NCBI GenBank assembly: GCA_027405735.1
Contig: JAPEHQ010000011.1
Location: forward strand, 1-64,000
From: Mucor racemosus
Lineage: Eukaryota > Mucoromycota > Mucoromycetes > Mucorales > Mucoraceae
Reading direction: 5' to 3'
Length of the DNA: 64,000 bases
The translations under genes and the position numbers were made by a program. Each line of letters starts with the position of its first letter. The stretch's first letter is position 1. This document shows positions 49,641 through 62,137 of this stretch, in pieces. Below the pieces are notes generated by a model. The model was not told where the DNA came from and made no database searches. It worked only from the letters and a program-made list of their open reading frames with translations.

Positions 49641-50750
49641 ATATACAGTATGAGGATATACTGTATATAATAGATGGCAATCTGGGATAATACCGTAATG
49701 ATATTGGTACAATCAAGATTGTGATTATGGAAATAGAGATTGGTAATGCCATATATAGAGTCTGATATAACACACTTGTTGGATTTAGCTCAATGAAATC
49801 AGCTCAACCCAAATATACTATGTTACTAATGTAAATAGATTGATCTGACATGGAATGTCAGCAAGATATAATCGATCCAATACTGATCTAACAGATAAAT
49901 GTAATATAGAATTTGTATATAAATAGGAAAAATTATTGACATTAAATAAAGATCCTCTTCAGTTTTTGTGTGTATTTTAATTTAACAAGTTCCTTTATTA
50001 AATTATACATTTATATTCATACCTGCAGTAGATTATGATGTTATTTACTAAAATAAAAAAAATATAAAAAATAAAAGCAGTAGAAATACAATTATAATCA
50101 GCTAAAGTTTTTATTACAAAAGATTTCTGAAGAGTTAAAATAATTGAAAAGTATGAGGGTATTTATAGTGATTTGGAGAACTTGGATACCATCAGACTTG
50201 AATGGATGTATATTTAGTAATCTTCCAGTTTTGAGTACATTGTTATTGATTTGATATTTTAAGGGGTAAGTTGTGTAGAGTATTGACCATAAGGGATTGT
50301 ATGTCAAGTGTGACAATATCGACCTTTTGGGAAATGGTTGTTTTGTTTATTTCTGTTATATCTATTTTATGTAACCTTGATTTTTAAGGGGTAGTTTTTT
50401 ATATGCTTGAATCTTATTTATATTGATAGTGCAACTTCGATATAGATGAGTAGTTGACTAAATTGATATCTTTGTTTATTATCATTATTGATTTGGATAG
50501 AATCCTGTTTTGATATATATGTCATTTGTGTAATTGATTGCGCCGTGATCAAGGGTGCTATCATCTATACGACATGTATGGTTCAAAAAGGGTATTTCAT
50601 ATTTTTAGCATGCGTTTGTTATTGTGTTCAATTGAAGCGTTTGTTTATTATCGTTGTTCGCATTTCAAGTGGCATCATATTTTATGAGCGACACTTGGAA
50701 TTTAGGTTGTTTTATTTTTGTCAAGCGTTTTTAGTATGTAATTCCACTGC
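49641..50750. other. AT-rich stretch with a possible LTR
   Basis: At 49915-50000 TGTATATAAATAGG is followed by AATAAAGATCC, the layout of the solo LTRs nearby. Boundaries were not found. Frames at 50098 and 50488 have no recognisable domain and are not supported. Confidence 0.4.
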
Positions 50751-51640
50751 AATACCTACTAAGAAGGTCAGTAAACTCACTAGTTCTCACCGAATATAGA
50801 CCCAAATGAGCTCTCGTTGCTATGATAGGTACTTTTAGTGTTGATAAACAGAGTTGTAAAAGGTTCAGCCTTCCTAAGTTGCTTTAAAAACGAGGAAATG
50901 AAAACGTGTATTTGTTTAAACTACTTTGTATGGATTGTTTTGGATATTTTTTGAAAATATTTATATAATCAAATGATGATTCAAAATTGAATTTTAAAGT
51001 TGCACTTAATGCACAGTAATTATAGGAATGACATATTTTAATTTCATTAGTTAATAATTGTTTTTGAAGGATTTTTGGGCACGTTTTTGAGAAAAAAAGT
51101 CTTTTCCTCTGCTTGAAAAAAATTTAGTAACTGGATAAACGCTTGAAATCAATGAATATTGATCCAAATGGGCTGCAAATTTCAAAATACGTACTACAGC
51201 TATAACAGTAGCATCCAGTGCTATAATTTTAATATCCTATTAATTTGTTGGTTAAGCTATAGAAACCAAACACTCATTTTTTCCAAGTAGATTTTGTGGC
51301 ACAGTAGAGGATTTAAAATTAGAAATAGCGCTAAATCAGCCAAAATCAGCATATATGACAATGACAACTACTAAAATTAATAATTAAGCGTCTTCTTTAC
51401 GTATAATCAAAGTTATATATAGTGCAATGTATTTTACATTTATTTTTCAAAACCCCCCCGTTTGATATCAAATATTAATTTAGATAATTGTAAGCAAATA
51501 AATACCAAGAAATTGTAAATCTTTGTTTCTTGAATGTGTTGCTTTATTAGATCATCAACAGTTAATAGTAATAAAAAAAATAGTATACAGTGTTATCTAT
51601 AAAAAAACTAAGTATTTTTTTTAGAAGTTTCAAAAATATC
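50751..51640 (+). repeat. Dispersed repeat, pair of 59945-60760
   Basis: Same-strand matches include GAAGTTGCACTTAATGCA-like, CTTTTCCTCTGCT(T/C)GAAAAA and ACGCTTGAAATCAATGAATA. The first ~60 bp after ACCTACTAAGA also align. No ends or coding capacity. Confidence 0.75.
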
Positions 51641-53069
51641 AATTTTTAAAGGAGTTGATGATAAAATAAGATTTCAAGGTAGATCATTGCCCTAAATGCA
51701 AACCTCTGTAGCAAAAAAATATGTATGGTTTGCTGTCAAATTTCTAAAACATTCTTGTTTGAGCATTTTCTAAACTATCATTGATAAAACAAATGTAAAA
51801 ATGCGTCTTATCTCCGGTAATTATACCTTATTCAGCCGTATGTTTGCGTATTTACATGATATAAAGCTTATCAATTGATCATATACGGTATACCTTATGA
51901 GAAAATGTTTTCGCATTCTCAAATCTTCAACTCCAAGTATGGATATAACGCTTAAAGCACAAGCAGATTCTGATATTAAATTAACCCTGTACCTTCATTT
52001 TTTCGCTGAGATATACTGCAGCGTAAAAGTGAAATTAGATATTTAAAGAGTTTAATTTGAAGCATTGTGTATGAGAAATAGGAATTACTAAAAATGTATT
52101 CAATCACAACATATCAGGAACATTTTCAGATTTTTTACCCAGAAAAAAAGTGTGAGTAGCGATCTTTGTTAACTTCGAAAATGCCATAAATAATACTACC
52201 CTTATGATAGCCTATTGAAACCAATTTGTACACAATTTCTAAACTGTCTTCTTAAATATAATCAGATTTGTGTTTATACTGGGCTATATTTAAGCATCTC
52301 TATATTATTTAATAAAAAAAAAAAGTGGGCTGAATGACAAGTAGCCAAGTTGCCATTATAGTCGTAGTTAATTACTACCTGCATTCTGCTGGATTTTGCT
52401 TAAAGGTTAAGCCGCGAAAGTCAATGAAGGCTCACAACAGAGATTTAAAAAATTGAAATTGACATATTATTTGTCTTTAACAAGCATCTTTATACTACTA
52501 ATTTTGAAGACAATAATGATCAATCAGTTGTGTTCTATATAATATAAATATTTATGCTTTACACAGTTTCTTTAGCTATGCAGCGTATTTGTATACTTGA
52601 ATTTGATGAGTCTTTTTCATCAGTAAACATTTGCATGTATGTAAAAACTGACTCACCTCTCATCATTTACATACATTAAAAACATCACCGCGCCTTTCTC
52701 TCTCTCTCACAATCTTCAGGATATCATTTTTTTTATTGTATCACACATTGTTCATGTAAAATATATATTTTTATTCCAATTTTTTCAAGAAAAAAGTGTA
52801 TTAGTAACAAATAACAAAAGGATCAAGAAACACTTTTGCAGTGGTTGATTATGAAGAGAGAGAGAGAGAAAAAAGGGAATATGATAACAAGTGTACATTT
52901 TATAAATACGAGAGAAAAAGACGAGAAAAAGAGAATGAAATAGAGAAGGGTAACAAAAGATAGTATACAGAAAATGGGAATTAATAATATAAAAAAAAGG
53001 TAATAAATGTTATATAATGTCTTGTTGTGGAAAAAAAAATAGAATATGCATTGAAAAAAGATATATAAA
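51641..53069. other. Gene-free stretch with GA-rich tracts near the bHLH gene end
   Basis: No gene is seen. (GA)n-rich sequence lies at about 52854-52940 and a CT run at 52696-52708. The right end would include the 3' flank of the bHLH gene. Confidence 0.5.
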
Positions 53070-53243
53070 TCAAGCAGATACTGTAGCTTTGATTAAAGAA
53101 TCACTGGGTGCAGCATTAGAAGTATCTACTTCCATCTTTGTTTCTGGCGTCTTTTCATTATGCCAACGGTGGTGATGATGAGGCTGATCATAAATATGGT
53201 ATGGTCTATTTATATCTGCTGTAACCGGGGTTGTATGAGACTT

Positions 53244-53276
<33 letters not shown>

Positions 53277-53283
53277 TTGCTGA

Positions 53284-53344
<61 letters not shown>

Positions 53345-54757
53345 GCTGCTGCTGAGCTAACATCTTTTGATGTAATTGCAGCTTTTCTTGAAGCTCCATC
53401 AATTGTCTTTGTTGAGTTTTATGTTGTAATAAAGCAGCAGATGCTGTCTTGTTACTATTATTAGTATTATTAGTAGATGTTGTAGTAGATGTTGTAGTAT
53501 TATTATTGATATTATTGTGATTTGTATTAGATTCTACTCTTCGTGGTGCAGCAGCAACAGCAGATAATGATGTTGATATAGATGATGATTTATAATAAGG
53601 TTGAGCAGTATTATTCGAAGAAGAAGAAGAAGAAGTAGCTGTTGGTCTACTTAAAATACCCATCCTACCTTCAACTTCAACACGTACTTCCAAGTTCTTG
53701 ATTTTTTCTCGTAAATTTCTATTTCTCTTATCAAGATATTTGATATAATCAACTGCTTTGAACAAAACTGTGCTTTTAGAATTATTGATATTCTTTAAGG
53801 TTGGAACAATTTCTGTTAAATCTTTGAAACCTGATCTAATCATACTACGACGCTTTTGTTCTGATGCGATATGATTATTTCTTTTCTCTTCTTCAGTCAA
53901 TAGTTCTTTATGAGGTTTACCACGTCTAATAGCACCGCCACCACCACTGCCACCATTACCATTACTATTGTTGCCATGAGTACCGCTACTATGACTTGAA
54001 TTTGGACTATTTGAAATATCATTTTCATCTGATTGCTGTTTAGATAATGATGATGATTCACGTAAAACTGGTGGTTTTATAAACGGAGCAGTGATGGTAT
54101 TACTTTGTTGAAGATAAATAGCACCTGGTCTATCTTGATATTGTTGGTTTTGTTGATGTTGATGATGTATATCAGAGTCTTTATTATAATATCTTTTTTG
54201 TTCATCTAAAGATTGGAGGATAGATGATTGTCGATGATATTCTTCATCCGAATGTTGATAAGGATGCTGTTGTTGTTGTTGTTGTTGATGATGATGATGA
54301 TAATTATCTAAAGACATTGAAGGAGGATGTTGTGTATCATACATTGTAAATTGAGGATCTATTTGCATATTGGGATCAACAAAAAACTGATCCAAGAATT
54401 GACTAAATGCTTTATGATCTTGTTCATCCAAAACGGCATGATTTATAGGTGCAGGTACAGCTTCCATATTAAATAAATCATTTTCATTCATAGGAGGAGG
54501 AGGAGGAGGTATATCGAGAGGAATTGGCATGGCAAATTCAGGATCTAAGCCCAAACTAAACTGAAAATCTATTGAGAGAGACTCAGATTAGCTGCATGTA
54601 ATAGTTAAATACGCTTGTATTTTGTACCTTCAAATGCAACAGGTTCTTGCAAAGGTGCTTCTGTTGATTGTTGATGTTGATTACTACTATAATCCATAAA
54701 ATTCCAATCTCCTGCACTATTTGGTTGGCTAAAAATGTTGTTATTGTGATAATTCAT
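53070..54757 (-). CDS. bHLH transcription factor with poly-Gln
   Basis: Two exons (54757-54628 and 54568-53070) join in phase to 542 residues. Residues about 262-330 form a basic helix-loop-helix: NNHIASEQKRRSMI has the His-x3-Glu-x2-Arg-Arg pattern that reads E-boxes (CANNTG). It is followed by FKDLTEIVPTLKN, a short loop, VLFKAVDYIKYLDKR and a leucine-zipper-like helix. The SEQKRR core is closest in style to Mlx/Ino4-type factors. The N-terminal half has proline and Gln/His-rich activation-like segments. The C-terminal part has a Gln run of about 40 residues (encoded at 53246-53355, mixed CAA/CAG). Nuclear localisation is expected. A CT/T tract precedes the start. Targets cannot be inferred from the sequence. 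Confidence 0.9.
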
Positions 54758-54775
54758 CTTGTGCTTTTATCAAGA

Positions 54776-54842
54776 AGAAAAAAAAAAGAAAAAAAGAAAA
54801 AAAGAAAAAAAAAAAAGAGAGAGAGAGAGAGAAAAGGAAGAA
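54776..54842 (-). promoter_or_regulatory. CT/T-rich leader of the bHLH gene
   Basis: A-rich sequence followed by (GA)n on plus reads as CT then T runs on the coding strand, 19-85 bp before the ATG. Confidence 0.55.
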
Positions 54843-55049
54843 AGAAGAATTACAAAAATGTTTTCTTTTTGAGTAGAGATATCTCACTTACTACATGGCT
54901 ACAACTCCGCATAAAACTGCCTGTATAATAAACTCTCACACACTCTACATGTATATAAAAACCACCCCCCGCAAAAATGCTTTGTATTCTATTCCTTCTT
55001 TCAATGTAACACATTCAATCTAATGCTGAAACCAATCATAGTTTATTAT

Positions 55050-56799
55050 CTAAATTGCACATTCTTTTTCCCAATCTGCAGGCACTTGATCTTTGACAAT
55101 CTTCTTGAATGCTTCAAATGTACAAAGTGATTTATCGCCTTGCTTATGATCTCCCTTGGCTCGACATCCAGGCAATTCAAGCGTATTTTCATTGTATTTA
55201 ACCCGAACAAAATGTTGGTCTGATTCTTTCTGTTTAAATAATTCAAACAATATAGCAGATCCAAACGGAGGCCATCTAATTACGTTAATATTTTTAGCTT
55301 TAAAACCTTGATAGTTGTTTAAATTAGCCTACCTGTTATCGAATGCATTTAAAATGATCAAAAGTGGACCAACGGTGCTACCAATGATGAAAATGTTATA
55401 TTAAAGCTCAGAAAATATGTGAATAAAACCTTAAAAAACCTACGTATCATGACCTGAATATATAGCCAATTTGAGCTTTTCATCATCTTCGATCCCACCC
55501 TTTTCACGAAGACTCATACGGTCTCGAATGACACCCATTAATCTACCTAAACCAAGTCTACGAACTTCAGCTGATGCCATATGGCTATAAAACCATTCCT
55601 TGACGACAATATCTTCTAAATCTCTTAATACATCTTCATCAATGTCAGATGGTAACTTAAATCCATGAGCTTTAGCTGCAACAAGTGTATCTATATATAC
55701 ACTATTTAGAATAACTTCGGCTTGATTTCCTAATTAAGCATATTTACCTAAAATACCATTTGCAGATGGATGACTAACTAAGGACACATTATCAACATAA
55801 TTTGAAAGCCTCTTTGTGAGAGATTTGAATTTATCTTGCATCATTGAAGACACGGTCTTGTTGAATTCCTTTGATAACAAACGAAGGCGATAGCAGTTGG
55901 GATTAGGAAACATAAGATCATCTCTTGGGTCTCTATTATTTTTTTCGTATAAAAAAAAAGAAAAAAAAAAAGAGTGGGAATAATAAGTATTATTACACAA
56001 ATTTATTACACTTGAGCTGCTTTACCTAATTCGAAGTTTCAAGGTAACATCTTGAGGTCTTTTATCCTTGGGATAAAGTCCACCGGCAACTAATTGTTGA
56101 ACAGACTCTTGTGTACGTATATAATCACTACTTCTTAAATAGATTGATTCTTCGTTGTAAACATCAGGCAAGAAATGAAGCCTATTTTCATGTATTTACT
56201 GTTAATCATCCAAAAAATTGTCTAAAAATATTGCTAGTATACTCACTTGTTTATATAAACTTCTCTAATACGGTCACCAAGACTTGTCATTCTATATCTC
56301 CCTAAATTGGTCAATTGGCCATAATAACTATTATAGAAATCAATCATTCTGTCAATTCAGGCAAAGTAAGAAATACTGTACCATGCACCGGATTTGATTG
56401 GTACAGAACGGCTTTCGGATTCATTGGTTTCGACTAAACGTTCCGTATGCACAGATGTCATACCTTGGGTTTTCTCATCCTGAAATTTGGCAATTGTAGC
56501 AAACATATCTGCATTGGCATCACAAAGATTCCAAACTGCAGGAATTATACCTTCAAGACGTCTTCTAACAGGTGAACGTTCACCTTTTTTGTTTTTTTAT
56601 AATTATTATTACCACAAATTGACGTGTTACTAAACTTGATCAACTTACCGTGTCTGTGGACGATTTGCAAAAGCCTACAAGCAATGACATTTGATAAGCA
56701 ATCGTTACTATTTGATTTTTTTTTCTTGGATTATTTGTACCTTAATTCCAGATCAGGGGGGTATTGGGCGTCTGTGAATTCTGGTAATTTCGCTGACAT
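55050..56799 (-). CDS. Histidine acid phosphatase family protein
   Basis: Nine exons join in phase: 56799-56741, 56674-56649, 56583-56382, 56327-56247, 56181-56026, 55932-55748, 55729-55444, 55377-55333 and 55275-55050, giving 421 residues. The catalytic RHGERSP motif (nucleophile His, about residues 27-33) is in QIVHRHGERSPVRRRL, formed over two splice junctions. The second signature, YSGHDTTVGPLLIIL (about 328-342), supplies the HD proton donor. GACYYGQLTNLGRYRM and SIYLRSSDYIRTQES are also typical of the family, as is RWPPFGS. For exon 4, the acceptor at 56328 is chosen because the nearer one would create a stop at the junction. No signal peptide is seen, so an intracellular or mitochondrial enzyme, like lysophosphatidic acid phosphatase ACP6, is more likely than a secreted phytase. 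The substrate is unproven. Confidence 0.88.
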
Positions 56800-57879
56800 G
56801 GTTTAGTGTATACTAAAGAAAAAAGAATGGAAGTGATACATTTCTGCAGAATATATATATTATATATATATATATGACTTGAAAAAATACCCATGGTGGA
56901 ACTTCATCCAATAGTATATCTTCTATATTGAACTCTAATTTTTGTTTGTTTAGTCATAATCTTGATCTTATCGACGATATGACTGATTTGAAAAAAGCAG
57001 TAAGTTTTGTTATCATGATGATGAATACGCTCCTTTTTATTTGTTGATTTTCCAAGTATCCTGTTGAATTAAACTACGTAAATGAGTCTCTAAAGATGCC
57101 TGTAAATATACTCTGAACTAAATATATACAAGGTTAAAATCCCGTTTTCTGACCTTACATAATGAATATTTATACCTCAGGGCAACTTCATTATGGGTAC
57201 GTGTTTGAAGAGAGATATATAGTTTCTCGGTGAATGGATGTCAAGTAGTTTATAACTGGTCTTTGATTACAAATTATTGGATCAAAACATTGATTATATA
57301 ATCAAAAAATATTCTGTGAAATTCATTAGCCTCAAATTGCTTACATAAATCATCTAATGGCACAATTGACGCCATGTGGAGATCTATCAAACATAAATAA
57401 ACAAAACCCGTTGACAGTAGTATTGCACATCGTTCTTATGAATTCATTATATCTTATATGCAAATTTAAACAATATAATTTGTAAAAAGGATTAATATCA
57501 GTAATGCAAAAGTAAAACGGATAGTTTAAGCCAGTTTGTTTCCTCTTTTTGTATGTTAAATGTAATCAACAACAAAATCAAGCTTTCGATTTAGTTTTTA
57601 TGCTCCCAATACATCATAATAGAAATGTCTTCAGTGAAAATGTATAGTAGTACACTATTACATAATTCGCCGCCTTCTACCGGTATTTTGACTTGCTGTA
57701 ATGCTTTTGGAAGAAGTTACGCTCCATAATTTAAAATATTAAACGAATTTTCAAAAAAATCAATTTTCATAATATTCAATCATTAGAATCGGAGCGTGCC
57801 CTCCTTTATAAAACTAACATTATATTAAACACTTTTAGGATGTACGTTAGGCACTGCCAAATAGGTTTGAATTGATCGC
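56800..57879. other. Stretch with two isolated exon-like fragments
   Basis: At 56957-57000 on plus, TTTAG precedes HNLDLIDDMTDLKKA and a GTAAGT donor. After an AAG near 57056, YPVELNYVNESLKMP reads on. No flanking exons connect them, so they look like a gene relic. An (AT)n run lies at 56852-56875. Confidence 0.35.
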
Positions 57880-59165
57880 ATTATACTATCTGTCCCTAAA
57901 TTTAGTTTATATCTTGCCAAAGTCTCTAAAACAGGTAAAACTCACGGCATTTTTCTTAAAAAATATATCTCATTTTTCACCTCTGTTAAACTTTTCTTTT
58001 CACTAAATAACACCAAGAAAAAATTATATGCCAATGTACCTGAGATGTTCAGCTTTAATTTAAAAATAAGTATCCGGAAATATCCTATTTTTTGCAGTTG
58101 GTATTAATTTTTTAGTGCTAATGTTTCAGATTTTTTACGCGTATTTCACTGCTAAAGGATTGAAAACTTTGAGGCTTCATATCTCTAAAAAAAAATTAAG
58201 CTATACTAATACTCTTTAATAATAAAACTTACTTGTTTTAAAGTGCTCTATAACATATTTTAATACAAAATAATTTTAAGCACTTTTATTTTTTTTTTCA
58301 TTTTTTTTAGCATTTCTATAGTAGTTTTCAAAATATTGGTTAAATTGAACAACATTTTTTTTGAATTCATGTCATTAAGCTCATTAAGCTCATTAAGCTC
58401 TCTTGGATCCAATTTAGAGTTTTTCAAAATATTAATTTTTCGTGGAGATATTCTCAAAAATGTGTACAAAAAGATACCTTCATTTCTAGCTTCCATTTTT
58501 CCCTTATATACTCTCATCCCAAATTCTGAAATTGAAAAAAATTTGGACGAAAATCTTGTTTTCTCTACGAATAATGCAGCTAGAAGATTTTGCAATAGCT
58601 CGATCGATAGATAATTTTTTTGCACATTATATCAGTTTAGTATATTTAAATATGCTTATAAAAAGTGATGTATATCCACAAAAAACCTTCAAAATTTCAA
58701 TTGCATTTTACGCAAAATTTAATGTGGAATGTTTTTTTGATTTTTGCTTAGATGTATGCAGAATTTAAAACTGTACAAAAACTATTTAACACACTAGGTT
58801 AACTTACTTGGCAGTTCAGGAGCAGTTAAACAATTTTGTTTTTTTATCATTTTCTGATTGATTCGACGATTCGACAACAAATTGATTTTGGAACTCAGTT
58901 ACCATAGACCATATGCTGTAATGTGAACTATTATTTTGATTATCTCGACAAAAAATCAATATTTTTCGCTGAAGCAAAAAATGCTGAGCAGCTTTGAGTT
59001 GGATCTAGCTTTTAAATACAAAAAATTGATGCCTCAATTTAGGTGCTCAATTTTTATAATAAGTTTTTGGTCAATTTTGGCCAATCACCTAGGTCAACCT
59101 TGGTCAATGTTTGGCCAGTGCACTTACATGCTAGTATTTATATTTCTATTTTTCGAGTGATATTG
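57880..59165 (+). repeat. Dispersed ~1.3-kb repeat family, copy D
   Basis: It aligns with copy A along its length, and with copy C in the segment TTGGTCAAT...TTGGCCAGTGCA(C/T)TTACAT near its end. Local triplication of CTCATTAAG occurs at 58379-58400. Confidence 0.82.
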
Positions 59166-59944
59166 ATGGCCTACAGAGCGAAGGTCTATTTTTTTGAAGA
59201 TTATGCGTAATTTGACTCAATACTGGGCGAAAACAATCAAGAAGCATGTAAAAAACATCCGAAACCTACTTTTTACAACCATAAAAAATCTACAACAAAA
59301 ACACCATCTCAGCGAATTTCGACCCTAATAACTTTCAGCTCTACATGAGAGTAGTAAGGACGCCTCTTTGACACGCTGATCTAAAAAGGCAACGTCCACA
59401 ACCTACTGTATGTCGAAGAAATCATTGCTAAAGTGCATCTATAACTATAACTTACTGCGCACTTTTTGATCTATCAGAATATGAATTACTGAATTATTAA
59501 TTTAGAACATCTTTCAAATCATGATGTTCTACATGCAAATCAAACAAGATTACATTCCATGCGTCGTATATCATTATGCTACTATTAAATCATAGAAGAA
59601 TGATTCCAGTATAATATCCACATAATATCCATATGTTCATCCTAATTATATTATCATTCACATTTAATACACTCATCCAATTAGTATATAAATCCTCTTT
59701 ATAAGCTCATAATAAAACGGTACTTTTCATTTGATTAATTGTATACGTTTTACCTTTTTTTCGATGATAAATCATTTTTATTGAAAAAATTAAATACGAT
59801 CTCTATGGATATTGATTTAAGTAAGCTACCACTCTACATGGATATAGGTATGAATAGGTAAAACAGCTATTTGTTAGAATATCAGCTTCCAGGGGTCATT
59901 TTGCATTCATTAAGTACAAATAATAATACGTTGGTTACATGCTA
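59166..59944. other. Gene-free stretch with an LTR-like segment
   Basis: At 59680-59750 TAGTATATAAATCC is followed by AATAAAACGG within 40 bp, as in the LTRs elsewhere. Boundaries were not resolved. Confidence 0.4.
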
Positions 59945-60760
59945 TTTTTACCTATTAAGACCAGTAGGCTCACCAGTTCTAGCTGAATATGGATTCAAAT
60001 GACCTCCCGTTCCATGGTACTTCTAGTGTTGATTCACAGAGTTGCAAATGGTTTAGCATCCCCGAATTGCTATGGAAATGGAAAAGTGAAAAATCGTACT
60101 TGTTTACACTATTTTGTATGAACTGTTTCAGATATTCTTTGAAAACTCTTATAAAATTAAATAATGATGGTTTAAAATGGAATTTTGAAGTTGCACTTAA
60201 TGCATAGTAGATGCATGAAGAACATATCTTGAATTCATTAGCTAGCAGCTGTTTTGAAGGATTTTTCGAAAAAAAAAAAAGACTTTTCCTCTGCTCGAAA
60301 AAAATTTAGTAACTGGAAAAACGCTTGAAATCAATGAATATTGATCCAAATAAACTGCAAGTTTCAAAATATGTACTACAGCTACAACAGTATCCAGGGA
60401 TTTGATTTTAGCATCCCATTGATTTGCTGGTTAATCGTAGGAATCAGGTATCCAGTTTTTTCCTAGTAGGTTTATGGCTCAGTAGACCATTTTAAAATTA
60501 GAAATAGAATAAAAACTACTGAAGTCAGTAGATAAACTCTCTCATTATGTATAATCAAAGTTGTAGTGCAATGTGCTTTTATGTTTATTTTTTAAAAACA
60601 TCGGATCGTAATTATTGTTTTTAACTAATTAGCAAATAAATTTCTGAAAATGCAAACCTTTGGTTCTTAAATGGGTTGCTTTATTAGATGGTCAACAGTT
60701 AACAGTAAAACAAATATAGTAGACAGTGTTGTTCACTAGCTACGTTTTGAATTTCTGATA
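59945..60760 (+). repeat. Dispersed repeat, pair of 50751-51640
   Basis: Same-strand alignment with 50.75-51.64 kb. The 72-codon frame at 59989 lies inside it and has a disrupted counterpart in the sister copy, so it is not called as a gene. Confidence 0.75.
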
Positions 60761-62137
60761 AAGTATTTAATAAAGTAAGATGTCGAGCCATATTACTGTT
60801 CTAGAAGCATATCAGCAGCACAGGAAACCTGTATATATTGAAGATTTTAAAAGCAAAACTTGATTTTAAAAAGTTATAAATCGATTCAAATTCGGATGGG
60901 CTGCTACAAAAAACACATTTGATTGACTAGTGCTGACACTTATATGTTTTTATTTCAAAACTTTAAAAACATTCTTTATACATAATATCATTCACATCTA
61001 CTGACTGAGAGCATCATTTCTAGTGTTTTTGGTATAACCATTTGGACCTGTATGCAAAGTCGCAAAGTTTGACAATGACTATTCACATCGTACATTACAG
61101 GCTCCAAATTATAGCTCTTGATAGATTCTTTTCTATAACCAATAAATATCATATAATGGGTTCTGATAGTCCAATAATGACCTAAGATTAACCATCTCGT
61201 CTTGTATCTATGGCATTGATAATAGTAAAGATAATTGCTTGCCTCTGGTATTTCATATATATATATATATGCAATTAGTAAATCAATTTACTACATTTGA
61301 AACATTCGCGCACTATATAGTCTCTATTTATGTTGCGATATCTTGCATAATATAAATATCAGAGTATCCCGCTAGATTTCTTCTTTATGTTAATACGTTT
61401 TTGGATTGATCTTGACATGATGTATTGGCATACACAATGAAACCTTCTTTTTTTGACACAAGCATATATCATCGTTTCCTGGTTGACCGTAGTTACTGTA
61501 CTTGTATGGCTTCTTAATTGAGTCCTGATTTAGGCAACGTAGATAAAGTACAAATTTGGAAAATGTCAAGCTTTACTTTTTCAAAAGTATTGTGAAAGCA
61601 GCCATCTTTTTCACAGCGTTGTGTAACCATGTATTATACAAATCTCATTAAAGCTTGTATCTAGGTATACTTGACAAGTATTTATATGCAGCTTTTTTTT
61701 TTAGCAAAGTTACAATACTAAAAATAGTATGATATAATAGGCTTTGTGAATACAATCGAACAGTTTTAATCTGAATTAATATCTAATGATTATGGTCAAA
61801 AAAATCTTGCAACGTTAAACAATTTTATACTGACACGAACTGGATTTTGATTTGATTATTCTTTCAAAACTTATAAATATAGCTTATTTTATAGCTTATC
61901 GAATATATAAAAGCATATGAGAGTATTAAAAAATGCATCGTAATATCCAATACTTTCTAAACGGCATTTCGAGAAAAAATAAGCATTTAAACTTGATTAT
62001 ATCTTTTGTTGTCATACGACCCAAAATACATGAAAATAGAGCAGCATAAAGTGGCTTGCGAGTAATTGACAATAAGGAGGCAGATTCATCTCTTCTCATA
62101 GACTAAACTATTTTGCTAATCGCGTTAACAAAAAAAC
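60761..62137. other. Gene-free AT-rich stretch upstream of the zinc-finger gene
   Basis: No supported frame. It has an (AT)n run at about 61256-61270. Its right end must contain the promoter of the gene starting at 62138. Confidence 0.45.

Noticed and set aside
53160..53464. Plus-strand poly-Leu/Val frames
   Set aside because: They are antisense to the Gln run of the bHLH gene.
59989..60207. 72-codon plus frame (MDSNDLPFHGTSS...)
   Set aside because: It sits in a dispersed repeat whose sister copy at 50.8 kb has stops and indels in the same region.
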